64,000 bases of DNA from Echinostoma caproni (Eukaryota; Platyhelminthes; Trematoda; Plagiorchiida; Echinostomatidae): assembly GCA_900618425.1 (NCBI GenBank), contig UZAN01039583.1:19986-83985 (forward strand), in the 5' to 3' direction. How positions within the stretch are numbered: the first letter of the stretch is position 1; every line of letters starts with the position of its first letter. The notes below the pieces were generated by a model, which made no database searches, had not been told where the DNA came from, and saw only the letters and a program-made list of their open reading frames with translations. This document shows, piece after piece, positions 22,542-35,234 of this stretch. The position numbers were made by a program, and so were the translations under genes.

Positions 22542-25500
22542 GTTCTATTATCCGTCCTTGCTGCTATTAAAATAAACGATAATTCTTCGAATCAGTCGGT
22601 TATTTTATTCGCACCGGAACGGCTGACACTCACTGCTCGCTATGAGGTCAGACTTCGGTTAACTAAAATTATCCTATTTCATCGTGGTCTTAAGTTTCTT
22701 TAAGGTAATCGTTCGATTCGATGGTAAGCCGGATACTATTGGATTATTGTCTATTCAGAACTCTTACTTGATTCCCTATTTACGCAATTACAGATGAGAT
22801 TAGAATTGGACCAGTTTCCATCCACCTCAGAATGAATACAGTTGAGTTAGACAGATACCTTCCCTTGAAAGTAAGGGAGCATTGGACCATATATGACGAC
22901 TACAGAAGTCGACGTAAACCCATAGATCAATTGACGTGGCGTGAGATGTTGGCACATGTGTGCGTTCGTGGTTATGCACATGTACAATCAAATGGGTTCA
23001 AATATTGACTGACTATATGGAACCCCAGTGAGTGGTAATAGTGCATGGTTATACGACAGAGAGTGTTTCTCTCTCTAGAAAGAGAACCATAGCAACGTTT
23101 TGTACACCGTTTGGGCAGAATGGCTGATTTGATCTTGACCCTATCTTTGTCAAATGGAAAACAAGCACAATGCTTGTTTCAAACAATATGAGGTTTTTTG
23201 ATGTGGATTAGAAAAGATTATTTAAACGCTAGAATCTTGGTGAAACTTAACGTCGTCCAAGACTTATCAGACAGATCAGACAGTCATCCCAGTGAATCCG
23301 CTTCTCAAATGAGCATACAATGCTCAGTAACATTCACATACAAGTTTCAAAGCGAACAGTTGTTCTAGAATGGTTCATGAACTTTCCTATACATATCATA
23401 TAAGGGTTTTGTTAGTGGAGACACAATTGCACACTCGGTCTCCAGGTTATTCGTGATTGGGCGAGCGGAGGGGTGAGCGCTACATAACATGACTGTATGT
23501 CTGTTTAAATGAGATTACCTGTATTTGGAGTGTCGGTGATGGTGATGGCAGTTGTGACTGATTCGGGTCAACGTAAATGTATCAGGCTTTGTGGTGCGAA
23601 TCTTTCACGTGTATAAACCTGTCGCCTTAGTAGTGGCTAGTATGCGGAAGCACACTTCATCAGAGATGTTTGGGGGTACATGATAGATAACCCGGTATTA
23701 TTTGACTACCACTACTATCCACTAAATGACCACAAATGACGCTTCTGAAATCCCCGTTTCCTCCTTGCCCTAACCAATGCTATTTGATATTTCACTCGAT
23801 ATCTCTCAGTCATCCTAGGGGTTCCCTTCACACAACCTTCCTGCGAACCTGAATTGGGGTGTTGGAATTTTTTACTTTTTAAAACCTGTCAACTATCATT
23901 AATCAACGATCTGCCCTTTAAACGGGGAATATCAGCTAAAATATTTTTGGGTGTCATTCTGAACTGTTTTCCCAATTGGTCTGTGTAAACTGATACTGTC
24001 GATAATGTCCTCTGCCCTTAAGCTTGATCAAACAGATGTTTCATGCATACACTCTAAAATTTCGGTTCCGTATTTCACTCAGTGATATTTAGTGGTTAAT
24101 GACAATAGGATATATATCTGAATTATGTCCATACAAACGATACAATTATTCATGTTCTGTGGTTGACCCAAGTTTCCCTAAACCCATCAGACTGCTCATC
24201 AAAACATCGAACCTTTTGGCAGAAGTTTGTCGCGTCCCCCTTAATGCTGTAAATTCAGCCATACCAAAGAGCCTTTCTACTTCCTTTATTATTTCACCCT
24301 AGACGAGTGCCTTTCTCTACGTCAGATTGTAATTGTGTGATGCATTCATTACTGAAAATTGATTATAGTTGGATAATTAACTTAATTGCCTCCTTGATTA
24401 CTATTTTCCGTGGGCACATAGTCAATACGTACTTACCTCATAGTGTAATAAACTCTGTTTTTCTGACTAAATTTATTTGTATTTATTGTAGACCACTGCA
24501 GGTACAACAGCAGTTAACCGAAGACAGCTTACGTTTGCACTTCACACACCAGATCCGCGTTTAGTAGAAAACTGTTGCATAAGATAAACATTCGTACAGA
24601 TGTGCAACTGTATGATTCCTATTATTCTTGAGAATCTGGGGTACATAGGTTTTGCGGGCATCTGCCGGATGCGAAGTAATGTCCCAAAGTATTGGCATAT
24701 CAGGTGTCCTCCACACCCAAAGTACCGTTCTAAATAGAGAGGACTGTTTTTCGCAATGAGAGGATGAGGGAGAGCGAAGTTTAATGACAGTATAGTTTCA
24801 TGTTGCTTCCGAAATACCCTAAGTAATCTTTTCCGGGTCAATAGTTTTCCCTCCGAAACGAGAACGGTTAGTCATCTACGTTCAAACTGGGAATAACCTA
24901 AACAGATCAAATGATGTCCGGTTTGATACATTCATAGCATATTTCGAATCCCGCAGGTTACGTAATTCCGTTGGTTCTACCCCCGGAAAAGTGTAATCTA
25001 ATCCGGAAACATTGCCTCTTGCTTATAATCAAGTCACCCCGGTGACGGTTCTATTCTACGCGGTGAGTTTAAGTAAAAATTTACTTGCATCTTTGTTTTT
25101 CAAACAACCGTACCTCGCCGAGCAGCGTTTGTCATTGTTATCTAATTGGAAAGGCGAGTAAACTTGCAAACTATGCATGATATTTCACGTTAATGTTGCA
25201 AAGCATCAGTTGAGAGACAAAACACGCGTGAACTGGATTTTTCACTGATCTATCAGTGTACACTCTGACAAACATATCACGTTCTCAGGTTCACTGGGGT
25301 CATATACTTTAGGCTTTACGTGGAAGTGTGTTAAATGTTGTAGCCTACGGCCAGTGGTAATAGATGGTCAGATGTGGATATGCACGATTTCATTTATTTA
25401 TAGGTTTTTTATTCACTTTATGCTTGCGGAATAGGTGAGCTATAAAACCAATATCCCCTGGTTCTATGCCCGCATGTGGAAGGTTTTTATAACCAAGTAA

Positions 25501-25730
25501 CCGGCTAGTGAGTGTAGTTCATGTGGGCACTGAATGGATATTAACTAAGGTCTGCAAGCGAGATATGCAAGCTAACTCGTCAAACTTGGATAATGATTAC
25601 TACCACTCAAAATGAATGTGTTTAACTCTAGAAACACAGCTTTCTTCTGAAGGAGGATAGAGTTCCATTTCATGGAGATGAGTGGCAGAGTTTCAACTAT
25701 TTAGAAGCCCCAGAGTATTTTAAGAAGGGA

Positions 25731-25752
25731 CATATATATATATATATATATA
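25731..25752. repeat. AT dinucleotide repeat
   Basis: About ten AT units in a row in PKG intron 7. Confidence 0.9.
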
Positions 25753-26555
25753 ATTTTTGGATTCTGTTTTTATTGTGAATGGACAGGAGGAGAGTAAATA
25801 CTGAACTTTTTACAATTTGTCACTAAAAGAGGCATACTTACATTATGTTTTATCCCCCGGGAATCAAATGAGATAAATAAGCAAATTTCGTGCTTGTCTC
25901 AACCAACATAAATGGATAACTGACTCAACTATTTGAAGTAATCTGCTATCCTGATAAACAGATATGAGATTATGTATTCCCAAAGCATTTTGCTGGACAC
26001 CACTGATTTGCACACATTATCACCCACAGAAACCATTTTACCTCGTGATCATCGATAAAGTTAATCTTTTGAGGTGTTCATATCATCCATGCAGTTTTGG
26101 CTTTGCAATTAACTATATTCACATATCTGCTGAGAATGAACGAATAAATTAGGCTTCAAAAATGTGACTATTGGTTTATAAAAATCATGGGATGCGCATA
26201 TGCCCGCTAATTTAGTTCAGCAGATAAAGAAATATAATAAAATGTTAGGAGAAGGTGGCCCGTGTCTTTTTTCGGTCGCACAATATGTTCAGTAATGAGA
26301 AACATCTTTGTGGTAAAAAAAGAACCTGCTAGGTTTCCCAGTCTCTTTCTCACAGTTATCAGTTATGAAGAGCCTCAAAGAAAAAAGAGCCTTTGGTCCT
26401 GATGTCCTATCACTTGAGCTGCAGAATCGTCGCGCGGAATGATGTATCCTTTCCATTCCCTAAATCCCCTAACACTGATTCTTATCGGGACTGTCTGCCT
26501 ATACCTTTCATCACGGTATGTATTAACTGAACATCTAATCATTCCACGTTCTCAA

Positions 26556-27080
26556 NNNNNNNNNNNNNNNNNNNNNNNNNNNNNNNNNNNNNNNNNNNNN
26601 NNNNNNNNNNNNNNNNNNNNNNNNNNNNNNNNNNNNNNNNNNNNNNNNNNNNNNNNNNNNNNNNNNNNNNNNNNNNNNNNNNNNNNNNNNNNNNNNNNNN
26701 NNNNNNNNNNNNNNNNNNNNNNNNNNNNNNNNNNNNNNNNNNNNNNNNNNNNNNNNNNNNNNNNNNNNNNNNNNNNNNNNNNNNNNNNNNNNNNNNNNNN
26801 NNNNNNNNNNNNNNNNNNNNNNNNNNNNNNNNNNNNNNNNNNNNNNNNNNNNNNNNNNNNNNNNNNNNNNNNNNNNNNNNNNNNNNNNNNNNNNNNNNNN
26901 NNNNNNNNNNNNNNNNNNNNNNNNNNNNNNNNNNNNNNNNNNNNNNNNNNNNNNNNNNNNNNNNNNNNNNNNNNNNNNNNNNNNNNNNNNNNNNNNNNNN
27001 NNNNNNNNNNNNNNNNNNNNNNNNNNNNNNNNNNNNNNNNNNNNNNNNNNNNNNNNNNNNNNNNNNNNNNNNNNNNNNNN
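26556..27080. other. assembly gap (525 N) with duplicated flanks
   Basis: The 43 bases before the gap (26513-26555) and the 43 bases after it (27081-27123) are the same except for one base. The gap is therefore probably spurious: two overlapping contig ends were placed side by side. It lies in PKG intron 7; all coding sequence around it is accounted for. Confidence 0.95.
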
Positions 27081-29071
27081 ACGGTATGTATTAACTGAAC
27101 ATCTAATCATTACACGTTCTCAAGTCTGTTAATATTAATTCTGATGTTGGTTTATTGCTTTCATGCAAATGGTAATTGCTGGTGTTTCGCCTCTCCGTGT
27201 TCAGTGCGTATCTCTAGCTAAAGGGGTACACGCATATCCGATTATCACCAATCATATCTCAAAAATGTTCAATCGTAATGGAAGTTCACAAATTGTCATT
27301 TTACTTTTATTCACTCATTAAACTTGGTTATTTTCCCTGCGTATTGTTGAAATTTGTTATTGCTGTATTACTCTTTTGTTGCTTGCAGTTTGTTTACTTA
27401 TTCGTTTTCATCTTTGTCATGCACAGCGGATTATAAAATATTCCAAGCGAGTGCAATATTCTGTGATGGTTGTTTGAACTGAGATGCCTAGCAAGCATTT
27501 ATATGTTCCAAAATAACCTATACATTTATGTTTATATAAAACTAACTGACATCAACTGTACGAACTCCTTAAACAGCGGCCTCCCCTCTTCCTCCAATAG
27601 CTCTACTCATTTCCGGTTTACAACTCACCCTATCTGGACGATTATCTACTGCTGCCGTGGTGTTATCTTCTGCTGCGAAATTCAACAATGTTTCCGTCAT
27701 TATTGACAATATACCGATATGTCTAGTAATTCACATTTTAAAAGCTTGTGTTGACATGCGTTCGTACTATAGAATGATTGGTTCCGTTGACCATGTTGGT
27801 CGATGACAGTGAAAAAGTGGGATCCTACGGATATGAACACTGTGTTCGTTTAATCAGGATGCACGAAGTTGATTTCATCCAAATATTTTTTCTTTCGTCC
27901 GTTCATGTAGTTGACTAATTTCGTTTATTCACAGAGTTGTTATTTTACCAACCAAAATGGAACGATATTCGATGATGCTCAAGGGATTTGAGTGCGTTGC
28001 TATCGATATTCGGGGAACTTGTTAGCTCATATGAGCAGCTGCAATTTGTCGTTATAACTCGTTTATCCACAGGATTTAGGAAGGTTAATTTATTGTGCAT
28101 CATTGATGATGGCTGAAGATGAGCAGCTGATAACTGAGAATGAAGGATGAACAGCAGAAAGGTGCTCATCAAACCACAGATTGTAGGCACAGTTAGGTCA
28201 TATTCGTATGGTCACTTGCTGACAGACGTAGACCAGTAAACTATCTTAAATAGGCCTGCCTCAAAAGAAACCAGAGTTCACTATCATTCATTAGGAGAGA
28301 ACAGGGTGACACAGATGAGGCAATTGAACGCGCTTCTTTCTTACATAAATAACTTCCACTGGCTACCCTCAATTCTTCTCGGTGGTTTGGACGTAAAAAG
28401 TAAGGAGAACCTAACTCACCTGAATGCACCAACACATGGTGAATCAAAATGGCTAAATCAATCAAGTGGCTTCGTATTCTTAATGATACAACTACTTTAG
28501 CTCGTTGTTTTACTCTTCTGTGTCAATTAGTCGAATAAATTCTCTTCAGTCTTTTGTTCGTTCTGGATATGGGACTATTTGGGTTTTATAAAATCATCCC
28601 ACGGCTGTACAAAAAATCACGGATTATAGCTGTTCATTTGATTTACTTCAGAGTAGCGTGAAACTAATCAACTCATACATATTTTTAAAGGGCAGAGTAA
28701 GAAGAAGGTGGAGAGATAGTTAACTCAGTTTCCAGAAGAAATTTTTTCTGCAGTGAACAAAGGAAACATGACTTGAAATGTGAAGCACTTTACAGTTGTT
28801 TTTACCTAATAGTGTCATGTCAACAGTGCAAATTAACCGATTCAAATGGGAATGGAGCCCCTAGAACCAACTTCAACACTGGGCAACTGATTAGACCCCT
28901 TTTTATTTTGTCGATTCTAGATAAAGCAGAAACTATCGTTTCAACCTTTTATTTGGCGTCTCAGGACGCTGGTTTTTGTGACAGCCTCCAGAATCGATTC
29001 GGTCGGAAGGCTTCTAAATCTGCGTCATACGTAAATTAAATGCATAGATTTCTTTCGTCACCAAAACTCAC

Positions 29072-29168
29072 CAAGGAAACCCGACCGAATCCGCCTACCC
29101 CGAGTGTCCCGATGTGAATCAGGTCGTCAAGCGTCACATTTTCGAATTCCTGAAGAATCTTCGCTTCG
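29072..29168 (-). CDS. PKG: PKG exon g: linker and kinase glycine-rich loop
   Basis: Acceptor ctctttag, donor TTG|gtgagt. It encodes EAKILQEFENVTLDDLIHI, then GTLGVGGFGRVSL. The second part is the nucleotide-binding glycine loop (GxGxFG type; LGVGGFGRV is typical of PKG). The linker before it is the short segment joining CNB-B to the kinase. The exon ends in phase 0. Confidence 0.95.
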
Positions 29169-32100
29169 CTAAAGAGAGTTATAGAAAATAATGTAGCACG
29201 CATAAGTTGGACAAGAACGAAAGGCGGAGGCAGACTTATGAACAGATCATTGTGTGACTGCCTAATGCACTAGACAACCATGGGCCCGGAGATTCCACTC
29301 TTGATCACAAAACTCTCAAATCCAGCAAAGAGGGTTCTTCCTATAACTGAGGTTCACTAGATCGGCATGACGAACAAGGACTAACTACAGCGGTACCTGT
29401 GCTATCTGAGTTATATTGTTGGAAAACTTGCTTAATTGCAAGCTTTATTTTCAAGCGCACAACTAGCATCTCCAATGGGGCGTTGGAATCGACGCATCCA
29501 GAATACCGGGGTTTGCAACCAGTCTCAATGAAGTCTGCGGAATACNATACATTTATTTGCCCTTAACCCGATTCTGCGGAGAGAATTAGCATTTTTGGAG
29601 GAATTTTTATTCGAGAACGTATTCCCACGTGGTTTATGTGTGGATAGATGCTGTTTAGTCGGATTTGTGGTTTGGTCCTGATTCAATTCAGTGAACTCCA
29701 ACGGAAGACTGATTTCGGATTATGTATGGTATAAGAGATAGCACCAACATGAGTGGATTAAATGCCGTGAACGTAGAATACCTAATTAGCTCACTCTTCC
29801 TCAGTCGTTTACGGTAAATCATCAATAATCTTGCCTGCCTTTTGATTAGCTGTAATGAAGTGAATGATTTACTCAATCTATTCATTTAGCTTGGAAGAGA
29901 ACATGAATTATGTGTAACGGAAACGAATGGAGCCTGTACGGGGTGGGGAACAGATCAGGAAACTTAAAAGTGCCACATTAAAGAAAGTGAGCTGGACTGA
30001 ATAAGCTATTTTTTTCAATAATTTGTTATCTGGCTGGTACAATTATATAGAGTTTATTAATAAAGTGACTGGCAAGATAAATCAATAAGAAATACTGCTA
30101 CACTGCTCATTACTAGCACCAAGTCCCCAGCAGTGGGCTTCCCTCTCGGAGACAACTCGCTCCTATGAAATCATATTCTTGTATCTATATACGACAATTT
30201 GCTCACTTGAAAAGAGCTACATAGGCCAAAATAGGTTTTAGCTCTCTAAATGGATACGCGACACTCAGTTAATCTGGGTGCGACAACCAAAAACGTTATC
30301 TGCTCCGATTACGGATTATAGTTGGTGTTATTCAAGCATCGTTTATAGCAAACATTCACTAACACTCCGGTGGTCCATGTTATGCATAACCGGGCCGGTC
30401 GCTGTCCAAACACTGGATCCCTCTTGGTAGATCCAGGCAGCTCTCTGAAGTTTTAATTTCACCATAACCACGAACGAAAATTTGGAGGGAAGGCTCAACA
30501 ACCTAGATAAAAAGATCGCTTACAAACTACACGCACCTCCGGCATGTAGTTCATACTACTCAAACTCAGATTGACAATCACAGATAGCTCGAATATGTTT
30601 ACTTAGTAAGTTGCCAAGAAACAGCTTGCTTCACCTATCGGACTTTGTTTACAAAAGTAGGATTTGTTTCACATATGGCAAACTGGTAGGATTCACAGTA
30701 CACAGTGTACTTCTGAGTTAAGGTTTGAAAATTGGAAAATCAAAGAAAACCCTATGAAACGCATTCATTGGAACGAATGAGGATATTAGGGTGCTCTTAT
30801 CTGAGAGTCTGAGGTAACATGGGCATCCTACACAATGAACTGTTTGCGGATAACAGAGAGTTCTATCAAAGACGCTTTATCTGTTTTCCTTTCGCCACTT
30901 TCGGCCATTCATTCACTTCCGGTTGCCGGTACACATGAGATACATTGTGCAATCCACGAAATGAAAATTAGTGTTGCAAGGAGGAAAACAAATGAAATAT
31001 CAGTTAGCCCTGTCAAATGTTTACGTTAGTCCAAGAGGTTTTTGAGGTGATTTCGTGTCGGCCTTTATGTTTGAAAATTCACGTGTGGTGCATAGTGAAC
31101 TCAAAACCGTGCCCAATTCGTAAGATTGGTTTTACAGATAAAATGGTTTTGTATGAGAATAGGTCTATAAAAATGCACCGTGTTAGGGAACCTGTGGTAC
31201 GCAGTACACTTACCGTGTCACCCTAAAAACCGGCAAATTGGAAAGAAACACAGCTAATGGACACGCTTACACAAGATACGATCTTTAAGCAAACACAAAG
31301 ACGTTCACAGTTCCCGATTGGTGTCTCTGAAGTGAGTTCTTTGAAGTGAATCACTGTTTATGTTCTAGTTTACCTCAGTGAATGGTTAAGCAATCGTGAT
31401 CAGGCATATAAGATTGGTATAACCACCACACGTGGGTTCTCAGATTGAGAAAAGTGAACCCCGAAACGCCAACCAAACTTGCTGATATGTTGAATTTCAT
31501 CCGGCTCAATACCACGTTATTCAAACGAAACGCTCTGTAGTTAGCTAGAATCACTGATTTCTATTCGGTCGATCTCAGGCAGAATGATAAGCAATCGGAT
31601 CAAGACTAGTTTTTTGTCCCACAAATGTACTAACCACCAAAATAAACAGTGCGCTGTTTTAGCTTACCATGATTTTCATCTGTGATTTAATCGATTTACG
31701 ATCTCATTATCAGCGCTTATGATTTATTGCTTCGGCATTTAATTGCTGTTGTGACCCTGCTATTGATCTAATTGTTTACCACACACGTTCACGGCTGATT
31801 ATTCTTTTCTAACCGATACTGAATGAGTTTACGCACATTCGATTAGGTTTACCTCAAAATCGATCCACTTCATCTGATCAGTTTTCATTATTGACCTGTC
31901 TTCGTAGGCTGACATCTCGCCGCTTGATCTGTTTTTCAGGTCTATCGTTGAACTGAATTTATTTTGGTTATGGTTGATTTCCCCTATTTCACGCTTCTCT
32001 TCGAGAGTTCAACCCAAAGCAGTTGACAAATGAAACGGAATTGTGGTCTCTTACGAGTATTTTAATACTTAAGGTAAGATGGAGTTATTTTAGGGTATTC

Positions 32101-35100
32101 CAGAACATACGCTCGTTATTCCAGCCAATAAATCCTCTTATTCAGGCTGTGGAATGAGGGCAGCGTTCATCAGCCGAGAGAAACTGACCACGAATCTCGG
32201 AAAAACTGTCCGCTCTGACTTCATCTACAGTTGTTTATTCTACCGTTGATACATGTGCTTTTATCCACGGAGTCGAATGATGAGACGATTCTCATAGGTA
32301 ATGAAGGAGCACAGACCAAAAAGGCTGAGTACTAAATGATTGCAAATAGTAGGCAGCGTCATCGTAGTCCGACTCCGTAAATCATGGAATAAGGTAATAA
32401 ACTCACTTTGGAAGTCATTTAGAGTACCCTCTAAGAGGTCAACCCTTCCACTGTAACACAAGTCAGGATTTTTTACAGCCATGGTTATTAGACACTCAAA
32501 TCCATCGTTGTGTGCACCATAGTGCAAGCATTCGGTCCTTCCTCGGGCCCAGCTGACTTTGAAAGTTATCCTAACGATGAACTCAATCGCTTGATGATGA
32601 CCTCAGCGAATGAAACTAAACCACGTATGCATTAAGCAGGGCATCACGGGCATAACCCATGGTATTCCATCCTCCGTGAACAGTTTAAGGAATGCTCAGT
32701 TCAATATACTTTTAACTACCTGGTATTTCTCATGGAACACATGTGTAAACCAGAACACTGAATGTTGGCAAGCTAATTTTGAGAGGTTTCAAATCACGGT
32801 GGTCGATTGGTTGGGTTTTGGCGGTGACTTTTACTCACAAAACAAAAACGACACAACAACAAACGTCCAGTTAGAAATAGAAAAGGGCAACATAATGTCC
32901 TTTCAAGATACCCACATCATTCACAAAAGGGATCGTTCGGTGCTGCACCCCAACCATAGAATAATAATTTGGAAAGAACAATACATTCGCACAAAGTGAA
33001 AAGCCACTGGATTCATTTCCCAGATTGCAGTAAGAGCTTTGTAGTGTGCTCGATTGTGCGGTAAAGGCCGAACAATAACAGACATTTGCCGGACACCAAT
33101 TTTCTTCCACAATCTAAATGTATGTTCACACATTTCATTCGGTGCCAACGCTATGTGACGTTTGTTTTACACGTTCGCTAGCAGCTGCATCCTTCCGCGA
33201 GAGCACTTTGACTTTTTGCTTCCCATCCACCTTGCACGTTATTGCGCTCTTTGGCTTTCGTTGCCTTCGTGCTGCAACGTAAATTCTAGTTAGCAGGTAC
33301 CGGTACCCTGTGCCACTGTAACTCAATGCATGTCTGCATCAACCAGTGGTATTAAGTGGTAACTTGGTTGTTTGCGAGTCTAGGGTCGCATTCTGAAGCT
33401 CGTCAAAACCGGCCGTAGTCGACGTTCTTCAGCTTGATAGATGATGGTCTCCGGTTTTTTAGAGTAATCCCTAAAGGTACTAAGTTTCCCGACTGCATAG
33501 CTAACAGTGTGATTCGGTACGACTGGAAGATGGTAAAGAAGAAGACTCGGAAAGATTCAATAAATCTTTCTTTGCCGTTCCAAGCGAATACATCAGATAA
33601 GATCACACAAAGTGAATAATCAGATGTCATGTATAGAACAACTGCTGCGCAGCAAAGCTTCGCCTGTTGTTCACGTCCAGGACAAATATAGGTTTGTGAT
33701 TGAAGGATAAAGTTTTCGACTACACCATTCCATTTAGTGTACAGTCATTTACTTGTTCCTGAGGACCAACGTACATAGGGCGCTCAGTCAGACGATTGTT
33801 CAAACGGATTGGTGGACACTACTCTGGTTGGCTCAATACCGGAAGGAGTAAGTCACTCATCAGTGCAGCATTTTCACATTTAACCGAAACAAAGCACACT
33901 GTGAACGAGACAAAACTTATTTACCATTTGAGTAATGTTTTCGGTGGCTATCAAATCAGGTTGCTGGTGGTTGCTGACAAAAGTTGAAGCAGTGGAAATT
34001 ACTTTGCATATCCACCTCCATGTGATATCCTGACCCCGAACACACCACGTTCTGAGTGGTCTACTTGATCAATTGCATGAAACAGATTTCGTGTAACTTC
34101 CATGATCATTGTGAGTAGCAAATTTGGTGCAACATAAAATCACAAATAACACTAGATTTTAGTTACTTCTCGGAAGTCCATCCAATGACTGTCTGTGACG
34201 TCCAATTCTTTGAGAAAAACCACAAAGGTGGGAAAGTTAGTGTAGATCTTGTGAGCTCACGAACCTCCTACCTTATAGGTCAAGAATGCACTAGACAAAA
34301 GTGCTACACTGCTAATAGTTTGAAATTGATTTGTGTGTTAGGGATTGGTCGTTTTGGTCACTGATCCCCGATTTGCTACTGCCCGTTTTCCCGAATTTCT
34401 GTTACTTCACACTCCCAAATGTCGATGTCGAATTCGGTGTGCGTTCCAACTCATTATAAGGTCATATCAGCTCACATAGTATAGATTTACTTTTCGATTT
34501 TAAATAAAGTTCCGAAAATGAGAAATGTTTTGGTAATCATGTTTTGAGGTGACACCAACACAATAATGAGCCGGAATAACTGTTTAACAGATTCATTGGT
34601 TGAGGTCGCAACTAGCCTGCTGGCCAGATGATTAAACTGATTTGAAACACTCAGTTAGGTGTCCTGAATTTGAAATAGGTTCAAATGGCTGAATTAAACG
34701 AGAACGGTCGTGCCGTGACCACTTTCCAAGAAAATACACACAATGTACAAGGTCCGTGAAAAAATGCTATACGAACGTTGCGCAACAACTTTAGAATATG
34801 GATCTTCTAAATAGAGCCAGTTTAGCCCTCCGATGTTTGGTGGAAGAAATGCATCCTCAATTTTTCTGTCCTGGATCATATGATAAAGAAATTCAAATGA
34901 TTGGGATCTAACAATGTTATTTCTGTTGATTGAACTTCGAGAGAACAAGAGAATATGGCCAAGAGTGATTACGCTGGATCCCGACTCGGTGTACTTGGCG
35001 ACAAGAGAACTGCAAATGGCGAATAACAGTGGAACAACGTGACATAAAACCTGCCAACCTAGCGTTTCAACCCAGGCCTTAATCTTCTTTATGATTCCCG

Positions 35101-35159
35101 AACATCTTGAAACAAGTGGATGTACACAACAACTGATCCGAAAGCATTTCCTAACTTAC
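29169..35159 (-). other. PKG intron 6
   Basis: 5991 bp. It contains family-A repeat copy 1 at 33195 and an N at 29546. An open frame of 129 codons at 32610-32999 (plus) has no recognisable motif and sits beside the repeat; I do not call it a gene. Confidence 0.82.
33195..33430 (+). repeat. dispersed repeat, family A copy 1
   Basis: Shares three blocks in the same order with 44040-44275: a block with GCACGTTATTGCGCTC, a middle block with AAGTGGTAACTTGG, and an end with AACCGGCCGTAGTCGACG. Such collinear, diverged blocks indicate an old interspersed element of about 235 bp. The type is unknown. Confidence 0.55.
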
Positions 35160-35234
35160 ACGCTTTCCGGAATTTTCGTATCAGAGTATTGTTTGTACAA
35201 AGCATCCAGGTCACCGATTAGTTGATGATAGGAG
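35160..35234 (-). CDS. PKG: PKG exon f: end of CNB-B
   Basis: A 75-nt exon. Acceptor ccgcaacag, donor AGCGT|gtaagt. The split codon GA+C gives Asp, then SYHQLIGDLDALYKQYSD and TKIPES. It matches the DSFKHLIGGLDD helix of PKG that closes CNB-B and leads to the linker before the kinase. The trailing GT joins C from exon g to make Val, in frame. Confidence 0.9.

Larger units (their letters stand above)
21182..29071 (-). other. PKG intron 7
   Basis: 7890 bp as assembled, including the spurious gap at 26556, the N join at 22522, the palindrome at 21301, the AT repeat at 25731 and a family-B repeat at 22068. No gene recognised. Confidence 0.82.

Noticed and set aside
26439..27110. Long frames across the first N run
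   Set aside because: They are open only because N has no stop codons; the real flanks are short and duplicated.
32610..32999. A 129-codon plus-strand gene in intron 6
   Set aside because: No motif, no splice support and a rich stop pattern around it; length is within chance expectation.
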